From Aquilaria yunnanensis (lineage: Eukaryota; Streptophyta; Magnoliopsida; Malvales; Thymelaeaceae): a DNA stretch of 64,000 nt. Position 1 is the stretch's first letter, and every line of letters begins with the position of its first letter. Made by a program: the position numbers and the translations under genes. The notes beneath the pieces were generated by a model. It searched no databases. It was not told the origin of the DNA and saw nothing but the letters and a program-made list of their open reading frames with translations. Location of the stretch: the NCBI GenBank assembly GCA_039654915.1, contig CM077600.1:31803992-31867991 (forward strand). Direction: 5' to 3'. Positions 22,307-35,162 of the stretch are shown in pieces.

Positions 22307-23285
22307 TAATTGCATCTGTGACCTATAATATATTATTATTATCCTATTTTAGATCCTAACATTAAAACATTACATGAGGAGTCCTCACTCTCAAATTTGT
22401 ATCCTATTTTAAATATTTAAAAGATAAAAAATATTAAAATTGAAGAAATTAGTCATGTGGCATACTAGTAAAGGGCGATTTGTTACGGTAGTACAATACT
22501 TACCTGCTAGTGATGATGTGAAAAGAAAGAAAACTAATAAAAAGTAAAAAATATGTAAAAATAAAAATAATAAAAAAAGAAAGAAAACACAGGAAAAAAA
22601 AAAGGAAAAGAAAACCGTCGATTTCGTTCGTTCACACTAACCCGCCACCGTCGTCCTTTCACACCCTCCCGCCACCGTCATTTGTTCACGCCCTCCCACT
22701 TCAAAACCCTCCTACTGCCGTCGTCCGTTCATGCCCTCCCACCTCAAAAACCCTCCTGCAGTCGCCGTCCGTTCAATGGGCTGAAGAGTGCTTAATCGCA
22801 TAATTGCAGAACAGGGATGGGCAATGGGGTTGAAGAGTGCCGAATCGCAGAACCTCCGCCGAATGTCCATCTGTCGGAGATGATAAAGACCAAGGGAAGA
22901 CAATTCACGATCTTCCTTCTCCTTTTCGATTAGCGTCGTCGGTGGCTGGAATGGCTTTGGAGAGATGGCTTGAGGAGTGATCAGATGGTGGCAATGAGCA
23001 GGGACATCTGGAGGCAGTGGAGCAGCGGCTGAAGGCATCGGGCAGGGGAGGGTTTCAATTTTATTTTTTTTATTCTTCATTTTCCAAGATTCATTCATTA
23101 TGCTACGTGGTTAATTGCCTAACGCTGGCGTGCCATGCGGTCAATTTCTTAATTTTAGCACTTTTTATCCTATAAATCTCTAAAATAAAATTAAAAATTA
23201 AGATTGAGAATTTTTGATGTCAAGTTTTGAGGTTAAGGTCTAAAATAAGATAATAATAAAATATTATGAGTCACGAATGCAATTA
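22307..23285. mobile_element. TIR element with GC-rich cargo (MULE/Pack-TE-like)
   Basis: The ends are diverged inverted repeats of about 85 bases: TAATTGCATCTGTGAC..TATTATTATCCTATTTTAGA at the left matches the reverse complement of 23200-23285. No clear 9-bp target duplication is visible, so the class is uncertain. The interior (about 22620-23060) is GC-richer with repeated CCGCCACCGTCGTC and GTTCACGCCCTCCCAC-like units. It holds a 128-codon minus-strand frame (22712-23098) without a recognisable domain. It resembles a non-autonomous element that captured host sequence. Confidence 0.55.
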
Positions 23286-24856
23286 ACATATTTTTCTTAT
23301 GTCTACTTTAGTTTTAATTAATTTTGTTTTCATTATTTTCCCTGTTGCTTTCATTATTTGTTTGGAGATTTTAATAGAACATACTCATAACAAATAAACT
23401 AATTTATTAAATTAAAGGTAAAATAAGATAATGTAAATATTCTATTACATAAAAATAACACATTAACAGTACAAATAACTAACTTATCTAAAAGAACAAA
23501 TTAAACTTAATTACTAACAGCAGTTGCATTATTTCATAGACTTGGGTTTTAGAGTATCTTGTCATAAAAATGGGTCTATAACTAATGATGCATACATATG
23601 TTTCGAATAATACAATAACAAAATAGGTAACTACTAATAAAAAAATAAATAACAACTCATAAAAGAATAAACAACAATAAATAAAAGAACATATGAAAAA
23701 ATAAATGCTAATTATGTTGGTTCAATAGCCTTTAAAGTCTCCAAAAAAGTAAACATTTTCTATTTCCTAAACTATAATGTACCTCTTACCCATATACCTG
23801 TACAGATGTTTCTAATTGTCGAAAAAATCTAAAGAAATATCATAATATAGTATAATCCATATCCATTTCTTTTTGCTTTATACTTTTCCCCTTTTTATAC
23901 TTTTTTTTTATACTTTTTTTTTTTCCAGTTTTCGCTTTTCCTTTTTGTTTCTTCTTCTTCTTTTTCGTCTCGTTCCTTTTTTGTTGTTGATGGTTGTGAA
24001 TTGGGTCTATTGTCTAATAATTAGATTTCTCAAGTGGGTGAAGGCATCTGTTCTTTTTTCTTCTATTTTGTATGTTCTTTTATGCATTACTATATTTTTT
24101 ATCTGTTACTAAATATTTTTATGTTAGAGCCATTTAGCTATCTCATGCAGTATTAATGTTGGAGGTATATGTTCCTTTTTCTAATATTATATTGTATTTT
24201 ATGCATTTGGATATGTTCTTTTTCTTTCTATATGTTGTTTTATGCATTAGTATATATTTTTTCTATTATTATATGTTCTTTTATACATTAGTATCTAGTA
24301 GTTTTTATTGTGTTCTTTTATGCATTAGTATATGTTCTTTTATCCATAATAACAAACATATAAAAGAATATGAACTATTACTTGATCAATAAGAATAAGT
24401 AGTATTAACAAAAAAATAAAATAAAGAACAAACAGTAAGATATAAAAGAACCATCACTATAGGAAAAAGAGAATATAATAATAGAAAAAGAACATGTAAT
24501 AATATAAAAGAACATATAATAATATAAAAGAACAGGCAATAGAAAAAAGAATAATTTCTGGATTTAATGTCGATTAGTTACCTGACTTAAAAAATATGCC
24601 ATATAACGTCTTCCTCTGTGATAGGTTCTTCAGCAGTACGCTCAATAATACTATATAACAGGTGAACAATGAGTACACACAGATCATACATGTGTATTCA
24701 ATTCCAAATGATTTATTTGTAGTAGTAGTCCAAACTAAAAACAAGTAGCCAGCTAGCTTGCATGGAAGCTGATTTGATATGATGATGCATCCACTACTGA
24801 AAATAGACTGATTCCCAATAGTCTTTTCCATCAGTCTCGCTTTAGAAATTAAATTA
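23286..24856. other. AT-rich intergenic DNA with degenerate repeats
   Basis: No gene. Between about 24050 and 24350 a unit like TATGTTCTTTTATGCATTAG recurs several times. From 24350 to 24550 its reverse-complement style (AAAAGAACATATAATAAT) recurs, giving the block an overall inverted symmetry. Related AAAGAACATA copies occur near 23690. The open frames at 23873-24392 are T-rich by-products of this repetition. Confidence 0.5.
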
Positions 24857-25185
24857 ACCCAATTCATTTTAATTTAAGTAAATTTATTTTAAAATAATTT
24901 ATTTTTATTTTTATGTTAATTTTATATGAAACTAATTTTAATTAAAATTTATTATTATGTAATTATAATAATCTATTAAAAATATAATTTTTTTAATTTC
25001 ATTAAATTTTTATAAATTTTTCTAGTTTAAGGTATTAAAAAAAATTCATAAAAATTTAAAAACATTATGAAAATTTATTTTTAAATAGATTATTATAATA
25101 TTAGCTTTAAAATGAAATTAGTTTCAGGTAAAAAAATATAAAAGTAAAAATAAGTTAAAACAAATTATAATAAGTTTCGACATAA
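24857..25185. repeat. MITE, palindromic, family M1
   Basis: The element folds on itself. AAATTTATTTTAAAATAATTTATTTTTATTTT..GAAACTAATTTTAA at the left matches the reverse complement of ..GAAATTAGTTTCAGG..AAAGTAAAAATAAGTT at the right, over about 130 bases per arm. Its outer end (CCCAATTCATTTTAATTTAAG) matches an end of the MITE at 58437-58743, so the two belong to one family. Confidence 0.65.
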
Positions 25186-25210
25186 GACTTTTGGGGGAAT
25201 TTTTTCCAAC

Positions 25211-25387
25211 AGCCAAATAGAAGGCTTTTTGGGTGATTGTCATTTGTCAGAAGGTTCTAATGATTTTTGGCCGTTGGAAGATTTGCAAAGGCTTGAGCTA
25301 TTGGAACTTGCTTTTATGGGCTTCACCAAAATATTTCCAACGGGTGGTGTGAGACTGAAGGATGCGAAACAGCGTCGAGGGCTGTAA
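25211..25387 (+). pseudogene. Isolated exon-like ORF fragment, unidentified
   Basis: A 58-codon frame reads SQIEGFLGDCHL..FWPLEDLQRLELLELAF and ends in a stop. It follows TTTTTCCAACAG, which could be a splice acceptor. The composition is protein-like in an otherwise AT-rich area right after a MITE. I do not recognise the family and found no partner exons, so it is most likely a gene fragment. Confidence 0.25.
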
Positions 25388-28300
25388 AATAAAACATGCA
25401 GCTGCTTAACGTGTTGGAAACCTTTAACCACTCGAAAAATATCCTTTGAAAAATCCCCATTTTTATCCGATATTGGCAACACTGATGTGTGTCTGTGTAC
25501 AGCTGATTGACCGGGTAGGTATAGGAAAGAACCACATGACCAATCGCAAGTGACATGACACTGGCTGTTACATTGTTCCTAATCCCAGCTAACGGATTAT
25601 TATATATATATGCATGTATTGCAATTTGCAACAACTGCCAATAAAAAAGCTTGTCCGATATGCCCTGTAAAGCGTGCTCGCTCCAAAATCTACCCATATG
25701 TATTGCCCACCAAAAAGTTCTGACATTCATACACTTTCTGAACATGGGTAGCTAGTTAAAATCATGCATGTGTATTTCCGGGCACAATGCCGACCCAAGT
25801 AGACTCAACCTCTGGATTCATCTGCAGATATTGAAACAAATCAGAAAATAGTTATCCATAGATTATTCACGAGTCAGATGGAGATGGGAAGAGAAAATAG
25901 ATTAATATCCAATCCACCGGCGCGCACAACAGCTTATTTTAATAAGTACTGTTATCTCCTTAACATAATGGAAATTAGCCTTAACTTTCACTTTAACATC
26001 TTTTCCATGTCCCCAGGACAAATCAAAGCACATAAATTTATTGTTGACCATTTGGAGGAAAATGCTTCATTATATTTTTTCAAAAATGCATTTTTTTTAC
26101 TTTGAATGGAAGCCAGAACTCTAAATTTCCGCCCACGTCCCTTGACCACTTTGTCAGGGTGGTTGGGACTTTCTAATATGCATTGAACATGTTTAATTAC
26201 CTATTACCCTACCTAGTAGAAGAATGATGTGCGCTAAACCTTCTACCAATATTGAACTTTTTTTTTTCTTTTCTCTACAATTTTTTTGTGTTAGGAAGCT
26301 TCACTTTGGCCTAAACTAGTCAGATCTGGGTGAACTCATTTCAAGAGGTGAAACCCGCCCAATACCTGTTGTTAGAAAATTTAATACTTTAATTTACGCC
26401 TGAAAGAAAGTAAACACTGTTCTAAATTGTGCTCCTACTGTGCACTTTAGAGTTAATGGCAACTCCATTCAAAATCTATACAGTCGAATGAATTGTTAGA
26501 TAGCAAAATCTAATTAAAAAAACTTACCCAATAATATGTTAACTACATCTTTGATTAAAAAAGGTAATACCATATATGTCTCCTTTGATTAAAAAAGGTT
26601 ATAGTCTGTTGGCTGAAGATAAACTGGTATCGCAATCAAGCTAAAATTGCGCATCTTCTTCGTCCCTTCCCATGCACCGATGAATCCCTCGATCGGAACC
26701 CTAAAATTTCGATTCTCCAATTTCTTGAATTGGATGCTCAATTGATTGCCCCACGTTGCCTCTCTCCCTGAACCCACAGCGGAGCTGCTGGTTTGCCGCG
26801 CACCTGCTCTCTCTAGATTGACTTTCGAACTGCCCCATTTTGTGCTGCCTAGTTAATCCATTACAGGTTTCAACTTTCGGCTGCAGGCTCCAAAGGGCAC
26901 CGGAAGAAATCAATTATAACATCAATAATTACAAAACAATCATCCCAAAGGTTCTAAGAAGAAACCAAGCCACGAAACAAATTAATCGAAAGCAAGATAC
27001 TACCGCAGCTTGCAGCTTGCACCAAGCACCTATCTTTGAGTCCTTACTAAGTTACTCCTTCGAACGGAAACCCGTGATGTTCGATTATGCACAATTATGG
27101 ATCCAAAGGAAACTGGATAAAAAATCAAAGCCAGAGCAGAAAATGGACAGTAGGAAATCCAAAAAATAAAAAAATGGAAAAATTGGATTGCTTAGAATCA
27201 ACCCTAAATCTGAAACTTTCATCACATTTTTTGCTGACCAAACAAGAATGAGAATGAACAAGAGATACTGAGGAAGAACAAGATGAACCTGAAGTGAACA
27301 TTGTAAAGTCTGGCTTTGCTGAAAGAATTATAAGTTCCATTTTATCCCCCATGGTTGTTTGGGTTGAAGTTCAACTGCAGTCAAGAACTATGGCCTACAA
27401 GGCCCAACGGCACCTTCCTTGCCATGTTTGTCATAATTGCTTGCCTCCATTTGTTTTGCACAATTTCTTCCAATGTAATTTTTGGGTTTCTCTTCACACA
27501 AATTTAACAAGATTTTTGCAGGACTTGCTTGAATATGTCAGATCAAATGAACTGGAGTGGAATGTTGAAGAATGAAGGTTCAGATATCTGAACCCTATAG
27601 ATCAATTGAATGAAGAAATGTTGTCAGAAGAGGGGAAGACAGAGGCAGCAGGCGGCAGTGGATGCGGGGAGGACTCAAATTGGAAGTTGTGAAAATTTTG
27701 ACGTAAATGGTAAAAGTATTCAACTTAGGATTCTCAAATCTTTCTCCCTATGCATAATGTGCTTCAGCCGTTGACACCACCAAAAAGATATCAGCATGTG
27801 ATTCTTAAAGGGGCAAAACATCCTATTTTTCATAATTCAAGGGGTGACGGGTGAGTCGATGAACATTAAAGTTCAAAGTGTCTAACTCAATAAAATTCAT
27901 GCGAGTAAACTGGATTAAGGGTGTCAAAAATTACTATACCGGTATTGTTTATAGAAGACCATGCTAAACCTGTTCAACTACTTGCGTGTGAAGGCTATTA
28001 TCCAAGTTCAGGGAGGGTATGTTAACTTTTTGATTGCGGTCCAGAGGCTTCCAGAGGCATTGGCTTTGATTTTAAAACTGAAGAACATGAAAGTTACTCA
28101 AACAACTGTAACTTCTGAACCAACTTCCAGCAACCATGAAGAAAAAACATGCAACAATGAGCAAAGAGCAGCCCCAGACCCAGAGGACGCACAGTACATA
28201 CAGACTCGGGCTTCCTTGTCAGAATTTCATTGGTTGCAATCATCTACTTTTTTTAAGAACATCAAAACTACTATTATTGAGCCATGTTACAGAATAAGAG

Positions 28301-28410
28301 AAGGAAACCAATAGATACAGATTGGTCAAAAAGAACAAGCAGGAACAAGTCTGACCTTGTTTCCTTCTTATTAGACATGCAAATAAACCTTTCCTCAAAA
28401 TAGAATGTGG
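25388..28410. other. Intergenic, no gene recognised
   Basis: About 3 kb. The block 26600-26880, read on the minus strand, looks like the 5' leader of a plant gene (..TTTTAGGGTTCCGATCGAGG), but no coding exon follows. A 117-codon plus-strand frame at 27961-28314 has mixed composition and no domain I recognise. The rest is AT-rich. Confidence 0.4.
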
Positions 28411-30841
28411 TCAAGGTTGCTGCTTCATCTCTCTCAAGGCTGCAGCAAAAATCTGTAGATAAACATAACAAAGGATCATGTAATTACACAGCTGAAGAAA
28501 CCATGACCAAGGGTTCTTTTAGTAAGAGAATGACTGAATGGACTCATGAAGACAGGCGCATTTATACTTAAGACCCTGAAGCACATACATAAATAGATAA
28601 TAAAAGATAAATTTTAGCCTTTAGGTAAACAGAATTCAGTAGTCCTACAATTTTTGACATTTTATGTTGATCTACTTAAACAACTAAGCATTGACCCAGT
28701 GTCTTCCTAAGCAATTCAACATGTCTTCATACATATAGAAACAGAAAATGGATCTTATAGACTTACGATCATCCCACAAGCTACATGTGGAAACAGAAAA
28801 CAGGAGAAGGGAAGAGTATATAAATAAGCGTATGTGGCTTTTGAATATTTTATGCCAGCCTTAGTATTACAGTTACTCACCTCCCTGTTATTAATTATCC
28901 AATGATGTGGACATCACATCATTAAGGCGCAAGCCTAAACTATGTGATTCACACTTTGGCATCTTCTGTACTTAGTTGTTGCTTGCATCTTTAGAAAGAA
29001 AGCATTGTGATCCCAGATAAGACATGCATCAATCTCTAGCAACACAAACAAAACAAATAACCTTTCACACAAAGTATTCAGTTCTAGCTGAACCTACTAA
29101 GATCAGTGCTAGCATTACCCACACCACCATTCACTTAATTGGAAGTGCAAAATCCAAAACATAGACAATTTGACATAACATATGTGTGTGTAGGTCCATC
29201 TAGATGGACAATTTCAAAAACTGTAGGCTCTAATATAGTGTTTGGATGCAGTAAAGGCTTCTGACCTTAGAAGTGGCCCGAGTTTGTCTTCTATAATCTG
29301 TGGAAGGGCGATCGTTACCACTGGTTCCATCAAGCAAAACATGATTGTTTTGCTTTCTATTATTACTTAATGCTGAGTTGTTTGACGATCCTTCATCCAA
29401 ACTAGGTACATTATTGCCATCTGAAGATTTATTGATCATGCTATTCTTGAGGAAAACTGATTCTTTCTTTGAGAACTGCAAAGCTGCTGCTCTGGCACCA
29501 GCTATTGCTGCATGCAAACTAGATGATTTTTCAGATTCAGAAGTATCTGAATCATATAACTGCAAAGAAATTGATCCTGGCTTCAAGGAAAAAGGGTCTC
29601 CTGGACTTGGAAGAGGAAACTTTACTGGTGATGGGCCTTCAGCTGGAAGTACACCTCTAACAGCAGCTTCATATATCTGAATGGAGACATCGATCAGTTG
29701 AGATTAAGGGGAAAATGAAAAACTCAAGACATAATGGTAGCATATATCACCTTCTTCTCCAGATTATAAACACCTTGATACCCTCGCATCTCAAATGGGA
29801 CTATCAGTTTCTACAGCATGTGAACAACCTTGATTACAATATGGCATACTCTAACATATACTGAACAAAAGAAAAAGAGAATATTGAAATGATTACTTGT
29901 GGTTGCTCGCAAAGCCAGCAGAAATCAGTTTGCCCTTCAAGCCTAACCTAAAAATCCAACAGGCAAAAGAACAGAAGAAAGAAACAAATCAAATTCAGCT
30001 GTTTGGAAGAATAAGGTAACAAGAGACAGAAGCACGCACCCCTTCAGGCAGCACATTCCATTGAACCAATTCTTCACATCTTACACAACCTACGACTTTG
30101 ACACACCCTAGATAGCCAAATATATAGCTTCAAAGTTAGCCAAATCCTTTACACAGAACTTGCGCAAAAAAGAAAAACAAAGAAATTGGTTTGTAAATTT
30201 GAAAGTAATCAAACAGAAAAGGGTATTGGTGAAATTGGTAACTAAATGATATAGATCATGTTTGCTCAGCTGCAATGCATTGATGAACTTACAGGTAATT
30301 GCAGTGCCATGCAAGGCAATAAAGTGAACATGTTAAGAGTGAAATGGAAGCAAAAGAGTTCTGGAACAAGTGAGGAAATTATAAGAAAGGCAATAATTGA
30401 CAAATAAAGCACACTCTAGCATTGAAAAAAGCATTTCCTGGAAAAGAAAAAGAACATTGTTGTACAATACCTAGGAGCCTCGAAATAGGATAATGCTCTG
30501 GAAACTTAAGATCAGTAATTCCATCCACTGTGTATATTTCCCTGTAAAACTCCTCCATTGCTTTAATTGTATCTTCATCTGGAACTTTAGCAGCGGCATG
30601 GATCCAAAGGCGACCTTTCAAGGGGAAAATTGAAACGAAAACGAACTGGGTATTTATTTTCAGAAAGCAAGTTTAAAAAAGAATTAAGTAAATCAAGAGA
30701 AAAGAAACCTCTGATAGGAGCAGGCCAAGACCTGCCTTCGATGCGCTTAATCCCGTGAACTAATAGAGAAGCCCAGGGTTGATGCATCGTCAAGCACGGG
30801 TTTGTGTAGTTCCCTTCCCTCCTCACTCCGACCCCTCTCAT
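28411..30841 (-). CDS. ASCH-domain protein (putative RNA-binding, TRIP4/ASC-1-like N-terminal fold)
   Basis: Seven minus-strand exons splice in frame: 30841-30709, 30614-30471, 30107-30040, 29947-29897, 29810-29751, 29676-29266 and 28452-28411, for 302 residues. The ASCH domain (PUA-like fold, proposed to bind RNA) starts at NPCLTMHQPWASLLVHGIK (about residues 14-32) and runs through RLWIHAAAKVPDE and LKFPEHYPISRLLG. A Cys-rich stretch (GCVKVVGCVRCEEL, then FCWLCEQPQ) follows. Next is a Ser-rich, probably disordered segment encoded by the large sixth exon (SDTSESEKSSS) and a short tail, FAAALREMKQQP. The frame is open upstream to 31018, but that part is leader-like, so I take the ATG at 30841. 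Related plant proteins are single-copy and poorly characterised. The last exon is 813 bp away and is the least certain. Confidence 0.88.
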
Positions 30842-31107
30842 CTCGTCCAATTCGATTTGAGAAAGAAAATTATTTCTATATTTGTTGTGCCCAGACAATG
30901 GGAGAAATTCGAGAACTGTGAGATTTTGGCGAATGGCGACCGACAGGACCCGGAACAGAGCTAAGGTCGTTACTGTCAGATTGCCTATGATATGAGTCAC
31001 CACGATTGTAGCCTGCAACAGACATGATATGTTGCCACAGCTTTTTTATTTTCTAGGGATTTTGACTCTTACAGGTAAGATAACAAAGACGGAATCAGTT
31101 TAATATA

Positions 31108-32120
31108 GGCCTAAATACCTTTTCAGCCCCTGAACTTGGCTGACCAGGATACTTTCTCCTTAAATTTCAACTTGGTCCAACTCAGCCCTTGAACTTACTT
31201 AAGTGGGTCAGTCAACCCCTTTGACTGACTATGTGCGTCATGTGATGGACGGAATCAAACACCAGTTTCCTAATTTTCTACCTTTGCTCAATCGCTCTTG
31301 CTCTCACATGGAACAAAAATAGAACCCATGAATAAGGGCAACCTTCTCTTGGACCTCGACCTCCACCCAAAAATCGATCCTTGGCCTTCTCCTGAAAATT
31401 GATCTTGCCATCAATGGTGCCCATGATGTTGACCCATACCCCAATCAATGGGTGTCCCTCTTTCAACTCCACCCAAAAACTGGTCTCACTTGTCGCCCTT
31501 TGACCTCCACCAAAAAAATTGATTTCATCGTTGACAGTGCATACGAGGTCAACCCGAACCTCAACCGTGTCAAAGGTTACGATGGCCCCCTTAAGGGAGA
31601 AGATTGTGGAAGTGGCATGAGACCGGAAATCGGCCTAAAATTTTACAAGACAACCTTGTCCCTTTCGATTGCTTCCATTCTTTGACTAGAGAAATCTAGC
31701 CACATCAAGAAGTAACATGCCATGCCGAACCCACTCATCCTGAGGAAGAATATAGCTTCTCTGTAACATTCTAAAATCAAGGTAAATTAGTGAACAATTA
31801 GGAAGCTTATGATAGTTCTGTAATAAGATCTTGTGTATAACTAATTACACATTTACTCCTTATAGTTCATTAGATGTTACAATTATAACCCTAAATATTT
31901 TTATGTGTCACCAAACCGCCAATTTTGTCATCTCCTGTGACTAAGTAGACTGAGATAAATGACGTTTATGAAAACCCTATCACATGACAGGCACAAGTCA
32001 GTCAAAAGGGGTTGACAGACCTACTCAAACAAGTTCAAGGGTTGAGTTGGACCAAGTTAATGTTCAAGGTAGAAAATATCCTAATTAGCTGAGTTTAGAG
32101 GCTGAAGGAGTATTTAGTTT
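31108..32120. mobile_element. Mutator-like (MULE) non-autonomous element
   Basis: Long terminal inverted repeats of about 150 bases: the left reads CTAAATACCTTTTCAGCCCC..TTGGTCCAACTCAGCCC..TGACTGACT, and the right is its diverged reverse complement. A direct 10-bp duplication GTTTAATATA flanks it (31098-31107 and 32121-32130), matching the 9-10 bp MULE signature. The interior has internally repeated ACCTCCACCCAAAAA-type segments that may be captured sequence; no transposase. It sits about 270 bp upstream of the ASCH gene's ATG, so it could affect that promoter. Confidence 0.85.
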
Positions 32121-32130
32121 GTTTAATATA

Positions 32131-33442
32131 ATAGGGGTAAAGATTATTCAAATAAAACTTTAGAAAAATTTGATTACATTTGTATATAATGATTCAGTTG
32201 TTTTTCTAGTTCAACCAATTTGGATCAAAATTGAATTTCATATTCAATTATCGAATTAGTTATTAGATTGTACACTTAAACTGAATAATCTGAATATACC
32301 AAATAGTGATAAATATTGTATCGAATTAGTTATTGGATTGAATTAATCAGTTTTGATATGTAGTTCGAATAATTTGGATACATTTTATAAAAATTAAAAA
32401 TCAATTGGATCATTGTATTTAAACCAGATTCAAACAAACCAACCAAATGCTCACCTTAATAGATAAAAATATCAAATTTACTACTATATGTTTAACTTGG
32501 GATTATATTTATTTCCTTCCCCACTTCTTGTGGGTCTAAAGTCATTTCCACACTTGAATTTGGACGACAAAAGGATGAGCTCTTCGGCTGTGATTGGTCT
32601 ATATAGTATTTGCCATCTCAGCAAACCTTAACGGTCTGTTAATCACCCTACTAACTTTTTTGTTCTAATCTATTCCATTTAATCAAAACCTCTCTCACTA
32701 GTCTTGAAGCTTCCCTATCTGTTTCATGGCCGACCGGTTAGATCTGGTGACACTTTGATAAAAAAATTTACTATTTTTAGTTTGTCTCATCTTTTTTCCC
32801 ATACTTCTCTATTGTGATGTATATTTTGTTAAATTTTAGATTATTATCATACCTTTTTGCCTCATTAGATATGTTCTGTTTCCAGTCCCATTCCTTTCTC
32901 TATTCACTTTCTTTGATTATCTTCTTCTTATTCATGATTTGTTTCACTTCATGATTTGTTTATATAAAGTAAAAATAATAGTTTAAATTTTTTATTAACT
33001 ATAAAAAAATAGTAAATAGATTGATATTACTGAAAGATAATTATCATACAATTAAAGTTAAAGTTTCCAACTTTCAAAAGTTAATGTCGAACAGCGAAAA
33101 TGTTAAGAGTAAAGTGTAATGTTCATAGAGAAAATATGCACACGATTGTTGCTTTCCTATATAAAGTTAGGTTCAGAGAAAGTAAACTTGAAATTTTTCA
33201 TTTTCAATCATGTGCATTAATAGCTATTGTGATTAATTAACTTAGCTTGTTGGGTACACGTCTCACTCAGTCTGCTCCTGATATCAAAGAACAATGAAAT
33301 GGATTGGTATAATTTCTCATTATAAGTATTTTGCTGAACCTTTTAATGATATGAAATCTCAGTGGATATGTATTTATATGTCTGTATAAATATGTAAGTC
33401 ATTGATGAGAACTAGCCAACATTCAATGAAAAAATAATGAAA
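32131..33442. other. Intergenic, no gene recognised
   Basis: AT-rich sequence between the MULE and the polygalacturonase 3' end. No coding region or clear repeat identified. Confidence 0.45.
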
Positions 33443-35129
33443 TTATCGACAGACTGGAGGGCTTTGGATGCCAGCATAAGCAACTTTAACATTAACACAA
33501 GCAGAGCTAAAAGGAGTGTTATCTGGAGGTCCAGCATACTGTAAGTTAATGTTGTTAAGGTAGATCCTTTCGCAAGGCACTGATTGGCTGCATAGCAAAT
33601 CCACAGCCACTTTTGTTGTTGTGGTACCCCAAATGTTTGAGTAGTAAACATCTGTGATTGCCACTTTGGATGGCTGTAGAGGCCAAATAAAGAATTGGAA
33701 ATATTTTAGAATTTGGGAAGACAAAGAACTAATATCAAGTCAAAATCTAGAGTATTGTGAATACCTGATTACTTCTATTCTTCCCATACTCTTGGTCAAT
33801 GATGATTGGATTTCGTACTCGGTACATGACAATGTCACGGAAATGAATGTTGGAGGCTATGGTTGGATCAGATCCTTTGTATGTTTTTATTCTCACTCCA
33901 TTATCTGTGTCCATCATAGTGCAATTTTTCACAGTAATCCCTTTGACGTCCAACTCCTGCTCGTAATGCCCCAGGCTACCAATACTAGTGCACACACAAA
34001 TAAAGGGATGTTACTTGGTTGCACTCACATTAAATCATGCTAGACTCTTATTATTGTTCCTCAGGTTTCATGTGTACCTGAAACCATGACCAGGGCCACA
34101 TGTGACCTTTTTAATGCTAATGTTGAATGAACCATGTATCATGCCCACACAATCATCCCCTGTAGCAATGGTACTCCTTGAAATCTTGATTGTGTTGGAT
34201 TGGCTTATATGGATGCCGTCGGTGTTGGGACTGGATGCAGGGGCCAACAAACGAACGCCGACAACCCTAAAATTGTCACTACTTGTGATGAAAATATGAA
34301 ACCCCTTTGGATTAACCGATCTAATGCCTCGGATGATTGCATTTGACACCCTGCTAAAGTACAAGCTCTGTATTGCATATAGTAAACGTGTTATGGAACG
34401 TATAAAGGAAAAAAAATAAGCAGTTGATTCACTTGTGTGATATTCTAAAGTTGTATATTCTTACAGCAGGCAAACGATTGGTGCTTTGGTCCAACCCATC
34501 CTTTTTCCACTCAAGTATTCCCTGACCGTCAATTGTGCCAGAGCCACAAACAACCAAGCCATCGATATTATAGAAATTGATCCACTCTGCTCCATCTGCT
34601 CCTCCTGTCATATCTTCAACTTTGGTTGCTTTAAGGATACCATCAACCCGAAACATTAGGGATGACCTGCTAAGGCATGGTCCACGCATTATGATTGGAC
34701 CAGCCGTGAAAGTCCCCTGCGGGATCACTACCATTGCATTCCCATTGTGTTGGCATGCTGCAACAAATGCCTTAATGATGGCCTACAAAAATGTACATAT
34801 ATAATATTCATTTAACTTATATTGAATAAAGTCTTACAAAGGAAATTATTATTTACTCTCACCGGTGCACTATCTGTTTTTGGACTAGGTGTTGCACCAA
34901 AGTCTAATATGTTGAAGACTTGATAATCAATCAAAGGTAGTCCTCTAGCCACATTTTTGGCGTTCTCATTAGCTTTTGCTGCATTATAAGGGTCTTTCAC
35001 TACATTTGACGGCTTGTCTCCTCCAATCCGAGGAGGCTTCATTGTTTTTCCCTCACTATCAGGAATATGCAAGAATAACACGAGCATGGTGATGAAGCAT
35101 ATAATTTCTCTATTTCTCATTGTTATCAT
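33443..35129 (-). CDS. Polygalacturonase (GH28 pectinase), secreted
   Basis: Five minus-strand exons (35129-34863, 34782-34465, 34367-34078, 33984-33765, 33673-33443) join in frame to 441 residues. The N-terminus is a secretion signal with a hydrophobic core (ICFITMLVLFLHI). The enzyme hydrolyses alpha-1,4 bonds of homogalacturonan in the cell wall; plant members act in fruit softening, abscission and pollen growth. All four GH28 signatures are intact: SPNTDGI (242-247 region), TGDDC (264-268), GPGHGFSIGSLG (286-297) and RIK (323-325). These supply the catalytic Asp residues, the His and the substrate-binding residues. Between leader and catalytic domain lies a basic segment of about 45 residues. 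It should be active. The 5' end lies 34 bp from a foldback repeat. Confidence 0.96.
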
Positions 35130-35162
35130 ATCCAGTTGGATGATTCTAAGGAGCTATTAAGC

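Noticed and set aside
25323..25745. 140-codon minus-strand ORF
   Set aside because: No domain, no homology pattern, no splice or promoter context, and it overlaps a more protein-like plus-strand fragment.
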